This document shows positions 10,118-21,965 of a stretch of DNA of 37,522 nt, one piece after another. Within the stretch, counting starts at the first letter, position 1. The number at the start of each line of letters is the position of its first letter. The notes below the pieces were generated by a model that saw only the letters and a list, made by a program, of their open reading frames with translations, had not been told where the DNA came from and searched no databases. The translations under genes and the position numbers were made by a program. This DNA comes from Saccoglossus kowalevskii (lineage: Eukaryota; Hemichordata; Enteropneusta; Harrimaniidae), in the NCBI RefSeq assembly GCF_000003605.2, contig NW_003130318.1:1-37522 (forward strand), given 5' to 3'.

Positions 10118-11059
10118 AGGTTAAATATACAAGCAACTCCGCCAACATTTCCTTCGCTTTTTCCAACATTGCACGCTGTTTTCTAACATTTTACAGTCAG
10201 TTCATGTGAAAATCTATAGGTTGCTTTCAACTAGCATTTATTAAATTTGTCGACTTTACAGCTGCGCGTTTCTATATGCCAACAACTTAGGTCATATATA
10301 CCGATATATCTACCAAAGTTTCAATAACTTAGCACAACTTTGCCATCACTTTGAACAACTTTGCCCGGTGTGTTAACAGCTTAAAACCCAGTACGTGCCG
10401 ATAACATCTACAACTTGTTCTTGGAAATTAGAAAAAAAAATATAAACTTGTCCTTAATTAAAATAGTTACAAAAATTCCACGATTTTCCACTATAAATAA
10501 TTACCATCACAGTGAGAAAGAATGCAGGAACGTTGCCTTATATTTTAACTGTGTGTGTTATGAAACAAAAAAAATCAACTGCTCGCTTACTCAGGGAGTC
10601 TCCCATGCATGTACTAACCACGATCGATTGCGCTTTACTTTAAACGTTTGTTGTTCAGCTAACTACACAGTTGCATAGATTATTTGAAATTAAGCCGAAT
10701 TGGCAGGTATTTCATGTTTTTCGATGTTTTAAAATCGTTATCGCTGGCATGAAGTACCTCTGGAATGACTATAAACCTTCTACATACTTGGAGTAACACC
10801 TACGGTAATTTAACAGCAATTCACGAAATATTTATTTACATTTTCGAACTTTTAACTATGGTAATTGTTAATATGATATCACAGGTAACAATCCCGATTG
10901 AAACAACCAACTTTGCAATCGCTTTTCACAACTTTGTAAGCAGTTTGTTGTCGATTTTTCGGTTGGCAGTTGTGATAATCTGCTTATATATGAGGCATTC
11001 TTGATACATTTACTTAATGTTTTCGAAATTTAACAGCGAGAGTGTCATGGCAATGACAT
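10118..11059 (+). repeat. Satellite monomer 12 (942 bp)
   Basis: Full unit. ATATAAACTTGTCC, CTCGCTTACTC and CACAGTTGCAT are distinctive; AACTTGTCC also occurs in monomer 19. A short cluster of indels lies at about 10757-10803 (TACCTCTGGAATGACTATAA, CCTTCTACATA, AACACCTACGG) and looks like a local consensus error. Confidence 0.95.
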
Positions 11060-12001
11060 AGGTTAAATATATAAGCAACTCCGCCAACATTTCCTTCGCT
11101 TTTTCCAACATTGCACGCTGTTTTCTAACATTTTACAGTCAGTTCATGTGAAAATCTATAGGTTGCTTTCAACTAGCATTTATTAAATTTGTCGACTTTA
11201 CAGCTGCACGTTTCTATATGCCAACAACTGAGGTCATATATACCGATATATCTACCAAAGTTTCAATAACTTAGCACAACTTTGCCATCACTTTGAACAA
11301 CTTTGCCCGGTGTGTTAACAGCTTAAAACCCACTACGTGCCGATATCATCTACAACTTGTTCTTGGAAATTAGAAAAAAAATTGAGAACTTTTCCTTAAT
11401 TAAAATAGTTACACAAATTCCACGATTTTCCACTATAAATAATTACCATCACAGTGAGAAAGAATGCAAGAACGTTGCCTTATATTTTAACTGTGTGTGT
11501 TATGAACCAAAAAAAATCAACTGCTCGTTTACTCAGGGAGTCTCCCATGCATGTACTAACCACGATCGATTGCGCTTTACTTTAAACGTTTGTTGTTCAG
11601 CTAACTACCTAGCTGCATAGATTATTAGAAATTAAGCCGAATTGGCAGGAATTTCATGTTTTTCGATGTTTTAAAATCGTTATCGCTGGCATGAAGTACC
11701 TTCTAGAATTGACCTATAACCTCTACATACTTGGAGTAACACTACGGTAATTTAACAGCAATTCACGAAATATTTATTTACATTTTCGAACTTTTAACTA
11801 TTGTAATTGTTAATATAATATCACAGGTAACAATCCCTATTGAAACAACCAACTTTGCAATCGCTTTTCGCAACTTTGTAAGCAGTTTGTTGTCGATTTT
11901 TCGGTTGGCAGTTGTGATAATCTGCTTATATATGAGGCATTCTTGATACGTTTACTTAATGTTTTCGAAATTTAACAGCGGGGGTGTCATGGCAATGACA
12001 T
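11060..12001 (+). repeat. Satellite monomer 13 (942 bp)
   Basis: Full unit. TTGAGAACTTTT, ATGCAAGAACG, TTATGAACCAA, CTACCTAGCTGC and AATATAATATCAC link it to the subfamily concentrated in monomers 23-28. Private changes include CTGCACG, AACTGAGG and GATATCATC. Confidence 0.95.
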
Positions 12002-12943
12002 AGGTTAAATATACAAGCAACTCCGCCAACATTTCCTTCGCTTTTCCCAACATTGCACGCTGTTTTCTAACATTTTACAGTCAGTTCATGTGAAAATCTA
12101 TAGGTTGCTTTCAACTATCATTTATTTAATTTGTCGAATTTACTGCTGCGCGTTTCTATATGCCAACAACTTAGGTCATATATACCGATATATCTACCAA
12201 AGTTTCAATAACTTAGCACAACTTTGCCATCACTTTGAACAACTTTGCCCGGTGTGTTAACAGCTTAAAACCCAGTACGTGCCGATAGCATCTACAACTT
12301 GTTCTTGGAAATTAGAAAAAAATTGAAAACTTTTCCTTAATTAAAATAGTTACAAAAATTCCACGATTTTCCACTATAAATAATTACCATCACAGTGAGA
12401 AAGAATGCAGAAACGTTGCCTTATATTTTAACTGTGTGTTTTATGAAACAAAAAAAAATCAACTGCTCGTTTACTCAGGGAGTCTCCCATGCATGTACTA
12501 ACCACGATCGATTGCGCTTTACTTTAAACATTTGTTGTTCAGCTAACTACACAGCTGCTTAGATTATTTGAAATTAAGCCGAATTGGCAGGTATTTCATG
12601 TTTTTCGATGTTTTAAAATCGTTATCGCTGGCATGAAGTACCTTCTAGAATTGACCTATAACTTCTACATACTTGGAGTAACACTACGGTAATTTAACAG
12701 CAATTCACGAAATATTTATTTACATTTTCGAACTTTTAACTATGGTAATTGTTAATATGATATCACAGGTAACAATCCCGATTGAAACAACCAACTTTGC
12801 AATCCCTTTTCACAACTTTGTAAGCAGTTTGTTGTCGATTTTTCGGTTGGCAGTTGTGATAATCTGCTTATATATGAGGCATTCTTGATACATTTACTTA
12901 ATGTTTTCGAAATTTAACTGCGGGGGTGTCATGGCGATGTCAT
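12002..12943 (+). repeat. Satellite monomer 14 (942 bp)
   Basis: Full unit. CAACTATCATTTATTTAATT and GTCGAATTTACTGCTG are private. ACTTCTACAT (12663), AATCCCTTTT (12805) and GGCGATGTCAT (12940) recur together in monomer 28. The last change breaks the inverted repeat at the unit end. Confidence 0.95.
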
Positions 12944-13882
12944 AGGTTAAATATACAACCAACTCCGCCAACATTTCCTTCGCTTTTTCCAACATTGCAC
13001 GCTGTTTTCTAACATTTTACAGTCAGTTGATGTGAAAATCTATAGGTTGCTTTCAACTAGCATTTATTAAATTTGTCGACTTTACAGCTGCGCGTTTCTA
13101 TATGCCAACAACATAGGTCATATATACCGATATATCTACCAAAGTTTCAATAACTTAGCACGACTTTGCCATCACTTTGAACAACTTTGCCCGGTGTGTT
13201 AACAGCTTAAAACCCACTACGTGCCGATAGCATCTACAACTAGTTCTTGGAAATTAGAAAAAAATTGAAAACTTTTCCTTAATTAAAATAGTTACAAAAA
13301 TTCCACGATTTTCCACTATAAATAATTACCATCACAGTGAGAAAGAATGCAGGAACGTTGCCTTATATTTTAACTGTGTGTGTTATGAAACAAAAAAAAA
13401 TCAACTGCTCGTTTACTCAGGGAGTCTCCCATGCATGTACTAACCACGATCGATTGTGCTTTACTTTAAACGTTTGTTGTTCAGCTAACTACACAGCTGC
13501 ATAGCTTATTTAAAATTAAGCCGAATTGGCAGGTATTTCATGTTTTTCGATGTTTTAAAATCGTTTTCGCTGGCATGAAGTACCTTCAAGAATTGACCTA
13601 TAACCTCTACATACTTGGAGTAACACTACGGTAATTTAACAGCAATTCACGAAATATTTATTTACATTTTCGAACTTTTAACTATGGTAATTGTTAATAT
13701 GATATCACAGGTAACAATCCAGATTGAACAAAACAACTTTGCAATCGCTTTTCACAACTTTGTAAGCAGTTTGTTGTCGATTTTTCGGTTGGCAGTTGTG
13801 ATAATCTGCTTATATATGAGGCATTCTTGATACGTTTACTTAATGTTTTCGAATTTACAGTAGGGTGTCATGGCATTGACAT
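12944..13882 (+). repeat. Satellite monomer 15 (939 bp)
   Basis: Full unit. CAGTTGATGTG (13029) is shared with monomer 29. AACATAGGTC with CACGACTTTG is shared with monomer 10. GATTGAACAAAACAAC is a private form of the third A-tract. The last ~35 bp fall in an indel-rich patch. Confidence 0.93.
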
Positions 13883-14110
13883 AGTTAATATACAGCACTC
13901 CGCCATATTTCTTCGATTTTCACATGCACGCTGTTTTCTACATTTACAGTCAGTTCATGTGAAATCTATAGTTGCTTCAACTAGCATTATAAATTGTCGA
14001 CTTTACAGCTGCGCGTTCTATATGCCACAACATAGGTCATATATACCGATATATCTACCAAAGTTCAATAACTATCACAATTTGCCATCACTTGAACAAC
14101 TTGCCCGGTG
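13848..14110. other. Indel-rich patch: ~25-30 one-base losses at short homopolymers
   Basis: Compared with neighbouring units this stretch loses single bases repeatedly at runs of two or more identical bases (GAATTTACAG for GAAATTTAACAG, GCATTATAAATTG for GCATTTATTAAATTTG). Substitutions are few. The pattern fits low-quality single-read consensus better than natural divergence. It also creates a spurious 184-codon open frame (13827-14381). Confidence 0.75.
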
Positions 14111-14797
14111 TGTTAACAGCTTAAAACCAGGACGGGCCGATAGCATCTACAACTTGTTCTTGGAAATTAGAAAAAAAATTGAAATCTTTTCCTTAATTAA
14201 AATAGATACAAAAATTCCACGATTTTCCACTATAAATAATTACCATCACAGTGAGAAAGAATGCAGGAACGTTGCCTTATATTTTAACTGTGTGTGTTAT
14301 GAAACAAAAAAAACAACTGCTCGTTTACTCAGGGAGTCTCCCATGCATGTACTAAAAACGATCGATTGCGCTTTACTTTAAACGTTTGTTGTTCAGCTAA
14401 CTACACAGCTGCATAGATTATTTGAAATTAAGCCGAATTGGCAGGTATTTCATGTTTTTCGATGTTTTAAAATCGTTATTGCTGGCATGAAGTACCTTTT
14501 AGAATTGACCTATAACCTCTACATACTTGGAGTAACACTACGGTAATTTAACAGCAATTCACGAAATATTTATTTACATTTTCGAACTTTTAACAATGGT
14601 AATTGTTAATATGATATCGCAGGTAACAATCCCGATTGAAACAACCAACTTTGCAATCGCTTTTCACAACTTTGTAAGCAGTTTGTTGTCGATTTTTCGG
14701 TTGGCAGTTGTGATAATCTGCTTATATATGAGGCATTCTTGATACATTTACTTAATGTTTTCGAAATTTAACTGCGGGGGTGTCATGGCAATGACAT
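13883..14797 (+). repeat. Satellite monomer 16, degraded 5' part (915 bp)
   Basis: This unit is ~27 bp short, with no single deletion. Its first ~230 bp lose one base at many short homopolymers (for example GTGAAATCTATAGTTGC for GTGAAAATCTATAGGTTGC). After about 14110 it is a normal copy. ACTAAAAACGATCG is private. Confidence 0.93.
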
Positions 14798-15739
14798 AGG
14801 TTAAATATACAAGCAACTCCGCCAACATTTCCTTCGCTTTTTCCAACATTGCACGCTGTTTTCTAACATTTTACAGTCAGTTCATGTGAAAATCTATAGG
14901 TTGCTTTCAACTAGCATTTATTAAATTTGTCGACTTTACAGCTGCGCGTTTCTATATGCCAACAACTTAGGTCATATATACCGATATATCTACCAAAGTT
15001 TCAATAACTTATCACAACTTTGCCATCACTTTGAACAACTTTGCCCTGTGTGTTAACAGCTTAAAACCCAGTACGTGCCGATAGCATCTACAACATGTTC
15101 TTGGAAATTAGAAAAAAAATTGAAAACTTTTCCTTAATTAAAATAGTTACAAAAATTCCACGATTTTCCACTATAAATAATTACCATCACAGTGAGAAAG
15201 AATGCAGGAACGTTGCCTTATATTTTAACTGTGTGTGTTATGAAACAAAAAAAATCAACTGCTCGTTTACTCAGGGAGTCTCCCATGCATGTACTAACCA
15301 CGATCGATTGCGCTTTACTTTAAACGTTTGTTGTTCAGCTAACTACACAGGTGCATAGATTTTTTGAAATTAAGCCGAATTGGCAGGTATTTCATGTTTT
15401 TCGATGTTTTAAAATCGTTATTGCTGGCATGAAGTACCTTTTAGAATTGACCTATAACCTCTATATACTTGGAGTAACACTAAGGTAATTTAACAGCAAT
15501 TCACGAAATATTTATTTACATTTTCGAACTTTTAACTATGGTAATTGTTAATATGATATCACAGGTAACAATCCCGATTGAAACAACCAACTTTGCAATC
15601 GCTTTTCACAACTTTGTAAGCAGTTTGTTGTCGATTTTTCGGTTGGCAGTTGTGATAATCTGCTTATATATGAGGCATTCTTGATACATTTACTTAATGT
15701 TTTCGAAATTTAACTGCGGGAGTGTCATGGCAATGACAT
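14798..15739 (+). repeat. Satellite monomer 17 (942 bp)
   Basis: Full unit. ACAACATGTTC gives an ATG at 15095, followed by an 8-A tract; it is the only unit in which the recurring 87-codon frame begins with ATG. Other changes are TTGCCCTGTG, CTTATCACAAC, CACAGGTGCAT and GATTTTTTG. Confidence 0.95.
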
Positions 15740-16680
15740 AGGTTAAATATACAAGCAACTCCGCCAACATTTCCTTCGATTTTTCCAACATTGCACGCTG
15801 TTTTCTAACATTTTACAGTCAGTTCATGTGAAAATCTATAGGTTGCTTTCAACTAGCATTTATTAAATTTGTCGACTTTACAGCTGCGCGTTTTTATATG
15901 CCAACAACTTAGATCATATATACCGATATATCTACCAATGTTTCAATAACTTAACACAACTTTGCCATCACTTTGAACAACTTTGCCCGGTGTATTAACA
16001 GCTTAAAACCCAGTACGTGCCGATAGCATCTACAACTTGTTCTTGGAAATTCGAAAAAAAATGAAAACTTTTCCTTAATTAAAATAGTTACAAAAATTCC
16101 ACGATTTTCCACTATAAATAATTACCATCACAGTGAGAAAGAATGCAGAAACGTTGCCTTATATTTTAACTGTGTGTGTTATGAAACAAAAAAAATCAAC
16201 TGCTCGTTTACTCAGGGAGTCTCCCATGCATGTACTAACCACGATCGATTGCGCTTTATTTTAAACATTTGTTGTTCAGCTAACTACACAGCTGCATAGA
16301 TTATTTGAAATTAAGCCGAATTGGCAGGTATTTCATGTTTTTCGATGTTTTAAAATCGTTATCGCTGGCATGAAGTACCTTCTAGAATTGACCTATAACC
16401 TCTACATACTTGGAGTAACACTACGGTAATTTAACAGCAATTCACGAAATATTTATTTACATTTTCGAACTTTTAACTATGGTAATTGTTAATATGATAT
16501 CACAGGTAACAATCCCGATTGAAACAACCAACTTTGCAATCGCTTTTCACAACTTTGTAAGCAGTTTGTTGTCGATTTTTCGGTTGGCAGTTGTGATAAT
16601 CTGCTTATATATGAGGCATTCTTGATACATTTACTTAATGTTTTCGAAATTTAACTGCGGGGGTGTCATGGCGATGACAT
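15740..16680 (+). repeat. Satellite monomer 18 (941 bp)
   Basis: Full unit. Distinctive bases: GCGTTTTTATATG, TTAGATCAT, CAATGTTTC, GTGTATTAAC, ATTCGAAAAAAAATG and GCTTTATTTTAAAC. Confidence 0.95.
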
Positions 16681-17622
16681 AGGTTAAATATACAAGCAAC
16701 TCCGCCAATATTTCCTTCGCTTTTTCCAACATTGCACGCTGTTTTCTAACATGTTACAGTCCGTTCATGTGAAAATCTATAGGTTGCTCTCAACTAGCAT
16801 TTATTAAATTTGTCGACTTTACAGCTGCGCGTTTCTCTATGCCAACAACTTAGGTCATATATACCGATATATCTACCAAAGTTTCAATAACTTAACACAA
16901 ATTTGCCATCACTTTGAGCAACTTTGCCCGGTGTGTTAACAGCTTAAAACCCACTACGTGCCGATAGCATCTACAACTTGTTCTTGGAAATTAGAAAAAA
17001 AATGAAAACTTGTCCTTAATTAAAATAGTTACAAAAATTCCACGATTTTCCACTATAAATAATTACCATCACAGTGAGAAAGAATGCAGAAACGTTGCCT
17101 TATATTTTAACTGTGTGTGTTATGAAACAAAAAAAAATCAACTGCTCGTTTACTCAGGGAGTCTCCCATGCATGTACTAACCACGATCGATTGCGCTTTA
17201 CTTTAAACATTTGTTGTTCAGCTAACTACACAGCTGCATAGATTATTTGAAATTAAGCCGAATTGGAAGGTATTTCAGGTTTTTCGATGATTTAAAATCG
17301 TTATCGCTGGCATGAAGTACCTTCTAGAATTGACCTATAACCTCTACATACTTGGTGTAACACTACGGTAATTTAACAGCAATTCACGAAATATTTATTT
17401 ACATTTTCGAACTTTTAACTATGGTAATTGTTAATATGATATCACAGGTAACAATCCCGATTGAAACAACCAACTTTGCAATCGCTTTTCACAACTTTGT
17501 AAGCAGTTTGTTGTCGATTTTTCGGTTGGCAGTTGTGATAATCTGCTTATATATGAGGCATTCTTGATACATTTACTTAATGTTTTCGAAATGTAACTGC
17601 GGGGGTGTCATGGCGATGACAT
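16681..17622 (+). repeat. Satellite monomer 19 (942 bp)
   Basis: Full unit. CAATATTTCC, ACATGTTACAGTCCG, GCTCTCAAC, TTCTCTATG, AACTTGTCC, TTGGAAGGTATTTCAGG, GATGATTTAAA and CTTGGTGTAAC mark it. Confidence 0.95.
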
Positions 17623-18351
17623 AGGTTAAATATACAAGCAACTCCGCCAACATTTCCTTCGCTTTTTCCAACATTGCACGCTGTTTTCTAACATTTTACA
17701 GTCAGATCATGTGAAAATCTATAGGTTGCTTTCAACTAGCATTTATTAAATTTGTCGACTTTACAGCTGCGCGTTTCTATATGCCAACAACTTAGGTCAT
17801 ATATACCGATATATCTACCAAAGTTTCAATAACTTAGCACAACTTTGCCATCACTTTGAACAACTTTGCCCTGTGTGTTAACAGCTTAAAACGCAGTACG
17901 TGCCGATAGCATCTACAACTTGTTCTTGGAAATTAGAAAAAAATTGAAAACTTTTCCTTAATTAAAATAGTTACAAAAATTCCACGATTTTCCACTATAA
18001 ATAATTACCATCACAGAGAGAAAGAATGCAGGAACGTTGCCTTATATTTTAACTGTGTGTGTTATGATAACCTCTACATACTTGGAGTAACACTACGGTA
18101 ATTTAACAGCAATTCACGAAATATTTATTTACATTTTCGAACTTTTAACTATGGTAATTGTTAATATGATATCACAGGTAACAATCCCGATTGAAAAAAA
18201 CAACTTTGCAATCGCTTTTCACAACTTTGTAAGCAGTTTGTTGTCGATTTTTCGGTTGGCAGTTGTGATAATCTGCTTATATATGAGGCATTCTTGATAC
18301 ATTTACTTAATGTTTTCGAAATTTAACTGCGGGGTGTCATGGCGATGACAT
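17623..18351 (+). repeat. Satellite monomer 20, 211 bp internal deletion (729 bp)
   Basis: Short unit with the same GTTATGA / TAACCTC join as monomer 9 (18067/18068) and the same linked CACAGAGAGA change (18017). CAGATCATG, CCCTGTGTG and AAACGCAG are private. The end has one G fewer (GCGGGGTGTC), as in monomers 23 and 25. Confidence 0.95.
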
Positions 18352-19082
18352 AGGTTAAATATACAAGCAACTCCGCCAACATTTCCTTCGCTTTTTCCAA
18401 CATTGCACGCTGTTTTCTAACATTTTACAGTCAGTTCATGTGAAAATCTATAGGTTGCTTTCAAACTAGCATTTATTAAATTGGTCGACTTTACAGCTGC
18501 GCGTTTCTATATGCCAACAACTTAGGTCATATATACCGATATATCTACCAAAGTTTCAATAATTTAGCACAACTTTGCCATCACTTTGAACAACTTTGCC
18601 CGGTGTGTTAACAGCTTAAAACCCAGTACGTGCCGATCGCATCTACAACTTGTTCTTGGAAATTAGAAAAAAATTGAAAACTTTTCCTTAATTAAAATAG
18701 TTACAAAAATTCCACGATTTTCCACTATAAATAATTACCATCACAGAGAGAAAGAATGCAGGAACGTTGCCTTATATTTTAACTGTGTGTGTTATGATAA
18801 CCTCTACATACTTGGAGTAACACTACGGTAATTTAACAGCAATTCACGAAATATTTATTTACATTTTCGAACTTTTAACTATGGTAATTGTTAATATGAT
18901 ATCACAGGTAACAATCCCGATTGAAACAACCAACTTTGCAATCGCTTTTCACAACTTTGTAAGCAGTTTGTTGTCGATTTTTCGGTTGGCATTTGTGATA
19001 ATCTGCTTATATATGAGGCATTCTTGATACGTTTACTTAATGTTTTCGAAATTTAACAGCGGGGGTATAAAGGCAATGACAT
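18352..19082 (+). repeat. Satellite monomer 21, 211 bp internal deletion (731 bp)
   Basis: Short unit with the same join (18797/18798) and linked change (18747) as monomers 9 and 20. TTTCAAACTAGC plus AATTGGTCGAC is shared with monomer 34. GGCATTTGTG is shared with monomer 35. The end reads GGGTATAAAGGCAATGAC, destroying the inverted repeat. Confidence 0.95.
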
Positions 19083-20024
19083 AGGTTAAATATACAAGCA
19101 ACTCCGCCAACATTTTCTTCGATTTTTCCAACATTGCACGCTGTTTTCTAACATTTTACAGTCAGTTCATGTGAAAATCTAAAGGTTGCTTTCAACTAGC
19201 ATTTATTAAATTTGTCGACTTTACAGCTGCGCGTTTCTATATGCCAACAATTTAGGTCATATATACCGATATATCTACCAAAGTTTCAATAACTTAGCAC
19301 AACTTTGCCATCACTTTGAACAACTTTGCCCGGTGTGTTAACAGCTTAAAACCCAGTACGTGCCGATAGCATCTACAACTTGTTCTTTGAAATTAGAAAA
19401 AAAATTGAACACTTTTCCTTAATTAAAATAGTTACAAAAATTCCACGATTTTCCACTATAAATAATTACCATCACAGTGAGAAAGAATGCAGGAACGTTG
19501 CCTTATATTTTAAGTGTGTGTTATGAAACAAACAAAAAATCAACTGCTCGTTTACTCGGGGAGTCTCCCATGCATGTACTAACCACGATCGATTGCGCTT
19601 TACTTTAAACGTTTGTTGATCAGCTAACTACACAGCTGCCTAGATTATTTAAAATTAAGCCGAATTGGCAGGTATTTCATGTTTTTCGATGTTTTAAAAT
19701 CGTTATCGCTGGCATGAAGTACCTTCTAGAATTGACCTATAACCTCTACATACTTGGAGCAACACTACGGTAATTTAACAGCAATTCACGAAATATTTAT
19801 TTACATTTTCGAACTTTTATCTATGGTAATTGTTAATATGATATCACAGGTAACAATCCCGAATGAAAAAAACAACTTTGCAATCGCTTTTCACAACTTT
19901 GTAAGCAGTTTGTTGTCGATTTTTCGGTTGGCAGTTGTGATAAGCTGCTTATATATGAGGCATTTTTGATACATTTACTTAATGTTTTCGAAATTTAACT
20001 GCGGGGGTGTCATGGCGATGACAT
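19083..20024 (+). repeat. Satellite monomer 22 (942 bp)
   Basis: Full unit. Distinctive bases: CATTTTCTTCG, CTAAAGG, GTTCTTTGAAAT, TAAGTGTGTG, AACAAACAAAAAATC, ACTCGGGGAG, GTTGATCAGC, GGAGCAACAC, TTTATCTATGG and CATTTTTGATAC. Confidence 0.95.
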
Positions 20025-20963
20025 AGGTTAAATATACAAGCAACTCCGCCAACATTTCCTTCGCTTTTTCCAACATTGCACGCTGTTTTCTAACATTTTA
20101 CAGTCAGTTCATGTGAACATCTATAGGTTGCTTTCAACTAGCATATATTAAATTTGTCGACTTTACAGCTGCGCGTTTCTATATGCCAACAACTTGGGTC
20201 ATATATACCGATATATCTACCAAAGTTTCAATAAATTAGCACAACTTTGCCATCACTTTGAACAACTTTGCCCGGTGTGTTAACAGCTTTAAAACCAGTA
20301 CGTGCCGATAGCATCTACAACTTGTCTTGGAAATTAGACAAAAAATGAGAACTTTTCTTTAATTAAAATAGTTAAACAAATTCCACGATTTTCCACTATA
20401 AATAATTTCCATCACAGTGAGAAAGAATGCAAGAACGTTGCCTTATATTTTAAATGTGTGTATTATGAACCAAGAAAAATCAACTGCTCGTTTACTCAGT
20501 GAGTCTCCCATGCATGTACTAACCACGACCGATTGCGCTTTACTTAAAACGTTTGTTTTTCAGCTAACTACCTAGCTGAATAGATTATTTGAAATTAAGA
20601 CGAATTGGCAGGTATTTCATGTTTTTCGATGTTTTAAAATCGATATCGCTGGCATGAAGTACCTTCTAGTATTGACCTATAACCTCTACATACTTGGAGT
20701 AACACTACGGTAATTTAACAGCAATTCACGAAATATTTATTTACATTTTCGAACTTTTAACTATGGTAATTGTTAATATAATATCACAGGTAACAATCCC
20801 GATTGAAACAACCAACTTTGCAATCGCTTTTCACAACTTTGTAAGCAGTTTGTTGTCGATTTTTCGGTTGGCAGTTGTGATAATCTGCTTATATATGAGG
20901 CATTCTTGATACATTTACTTAATGTTTTCGAAATTTAACTGCGGGGTGTCATGGCGATGACAT
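20025..20963 (+). repeat. Satellite monomer 23 (939 bp), variant subfamily
   Basis: Full unit of the subfamily marked by TTAGACAAAAAATGAGAAC, GTTAAACAAATTCC, AATAATTTCCATC, ATGCAAGAACG, TGTGTATTATGAACCAA and CTACCTAGCTG. It is the most diverged copy nearby. CAGTGAGTCTCCC breaks the GGGAGTCTCCC palindrome. AATATAATATCAC is shared with monomer 13. Confidence 0.95.
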
Positions 20964-21905
20964 AGGTTAAATATACAAGCAACTCCGCCAACATTTCCTT
21001 CGCCTTTTCCAACATTGCACGCTGATTTCTAACATTTTACAGTCAGTTCATGTGAAAATCTATAGGTTGCTTTCAACTAGCATTTATTAAATTTGTCGAC
21101 TTTACAGCTGCGCGTTTCTATATGCCAACAACTTAGGTCATATATACCGATATATCTACCAAAGTTTCAATAACTTAGCACAACTTTGCCATCACTTTGA
21201 ACAACTTTGCCCGGTGTGTTAACAGCTTAAAACCCAGTACGTGCCGATAGCATCTACAACTTGTTCTTGGAAATTAGACAAAAAATGAGAACTTTTCCTT
21301 AATTAAAATAGTTAAACAAATTCCACGATTTTCCACTATAAATAATTTCCATCACAGTGAGAAAGAATGCAAGAACGTTGCCTTATATTTTAAATGTGTG
21401 TATTATGAACCAAAAAAAATCAACTGCTCGTTTACTCAGGGAGTCTCCCATGCATGTACTAACCACGATCGATTGCGCTTTACTTTAAACGTTTGTTGTT
21501 CAGCTAACTACACAGCTGCATAGATTATTTGAAATTAAGCCGAATTGGCAGGTATTTCATGTTTTTCGATGTTTTAAAATCGTTATCGCTGGCATGAAGT
21601 ACCTTCTAGAATTGACCTATAACTTCTACATACTTGGAGTACACTACGATAATTTACAGCAATTCACGAAATATTTATTACATTTTCGAACTTTACTAAT
21701 GGTAATTGTTAATATGGATATCACAAGGTAACATCCCGATTGAAACAACCCAACTTGCAATCGATTTTTCACAACTTTGTAAGCAGTTTTACTGTCGATT
21801 TTTCGGTTGGGCAGTTGTGATAATCTGCTTATATATGAGGCATTCTTGATACGTTTACTTAATGTTTTTCGAAATTTAACAGCGGGGGTGTCATGGCAAT
21901 GACAA
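20964..21905 (+). repeat. Satellite monomer 24 (942 bp), variant subfamily
   Basis: Full unit sharing the TTAGACAAAAAATGAGAAC to TGTGTATTATGAACC block with monomer 23, but with CTACACAGCTGC. The last ~270 bp contain clustered one-base insertions and losses that cancel in length. Confidence 0.94.
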
Positions 21906-21965
21906 AGGTTAAAATATACAAGCAACTCCGCCAACATTTCCTTCGATTTTTCCAACATTTGCACG
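21632..21965. other. Indel-rich patch: mixed one-base insertions and losses
   Basis: Examples are GGAGTACACTACG, AATATGGATATC, CACAAGGTAACATCC, CAACCCAACTTGC, GGTTGGGCAG and AACATTTGCAC against the array norm. Both gains and losses occur within ~330 bp and the flanks are clean. It probably reflects a sequencing or polishing gap, and it opens a spurious 111-codon minus-strand frame (21644-21979). Confidence 0.7.

Noticed and set aside
10765-11004. Hydrophobic 79-codon frame, and the similar 71-codon one at 19754-19969
   Set aside because: Each depends on private changes in one unit, and the other ~38 units do not keep the full frame. AT-rich DNA readily encodes hydrophobic stretches.
13827-14381. 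184-codon plus-strand open frame
   Set aside because: It exists only because the indel-rich patch in monomers 15/16 shifts the frame past the usual stops. No other unit has it.
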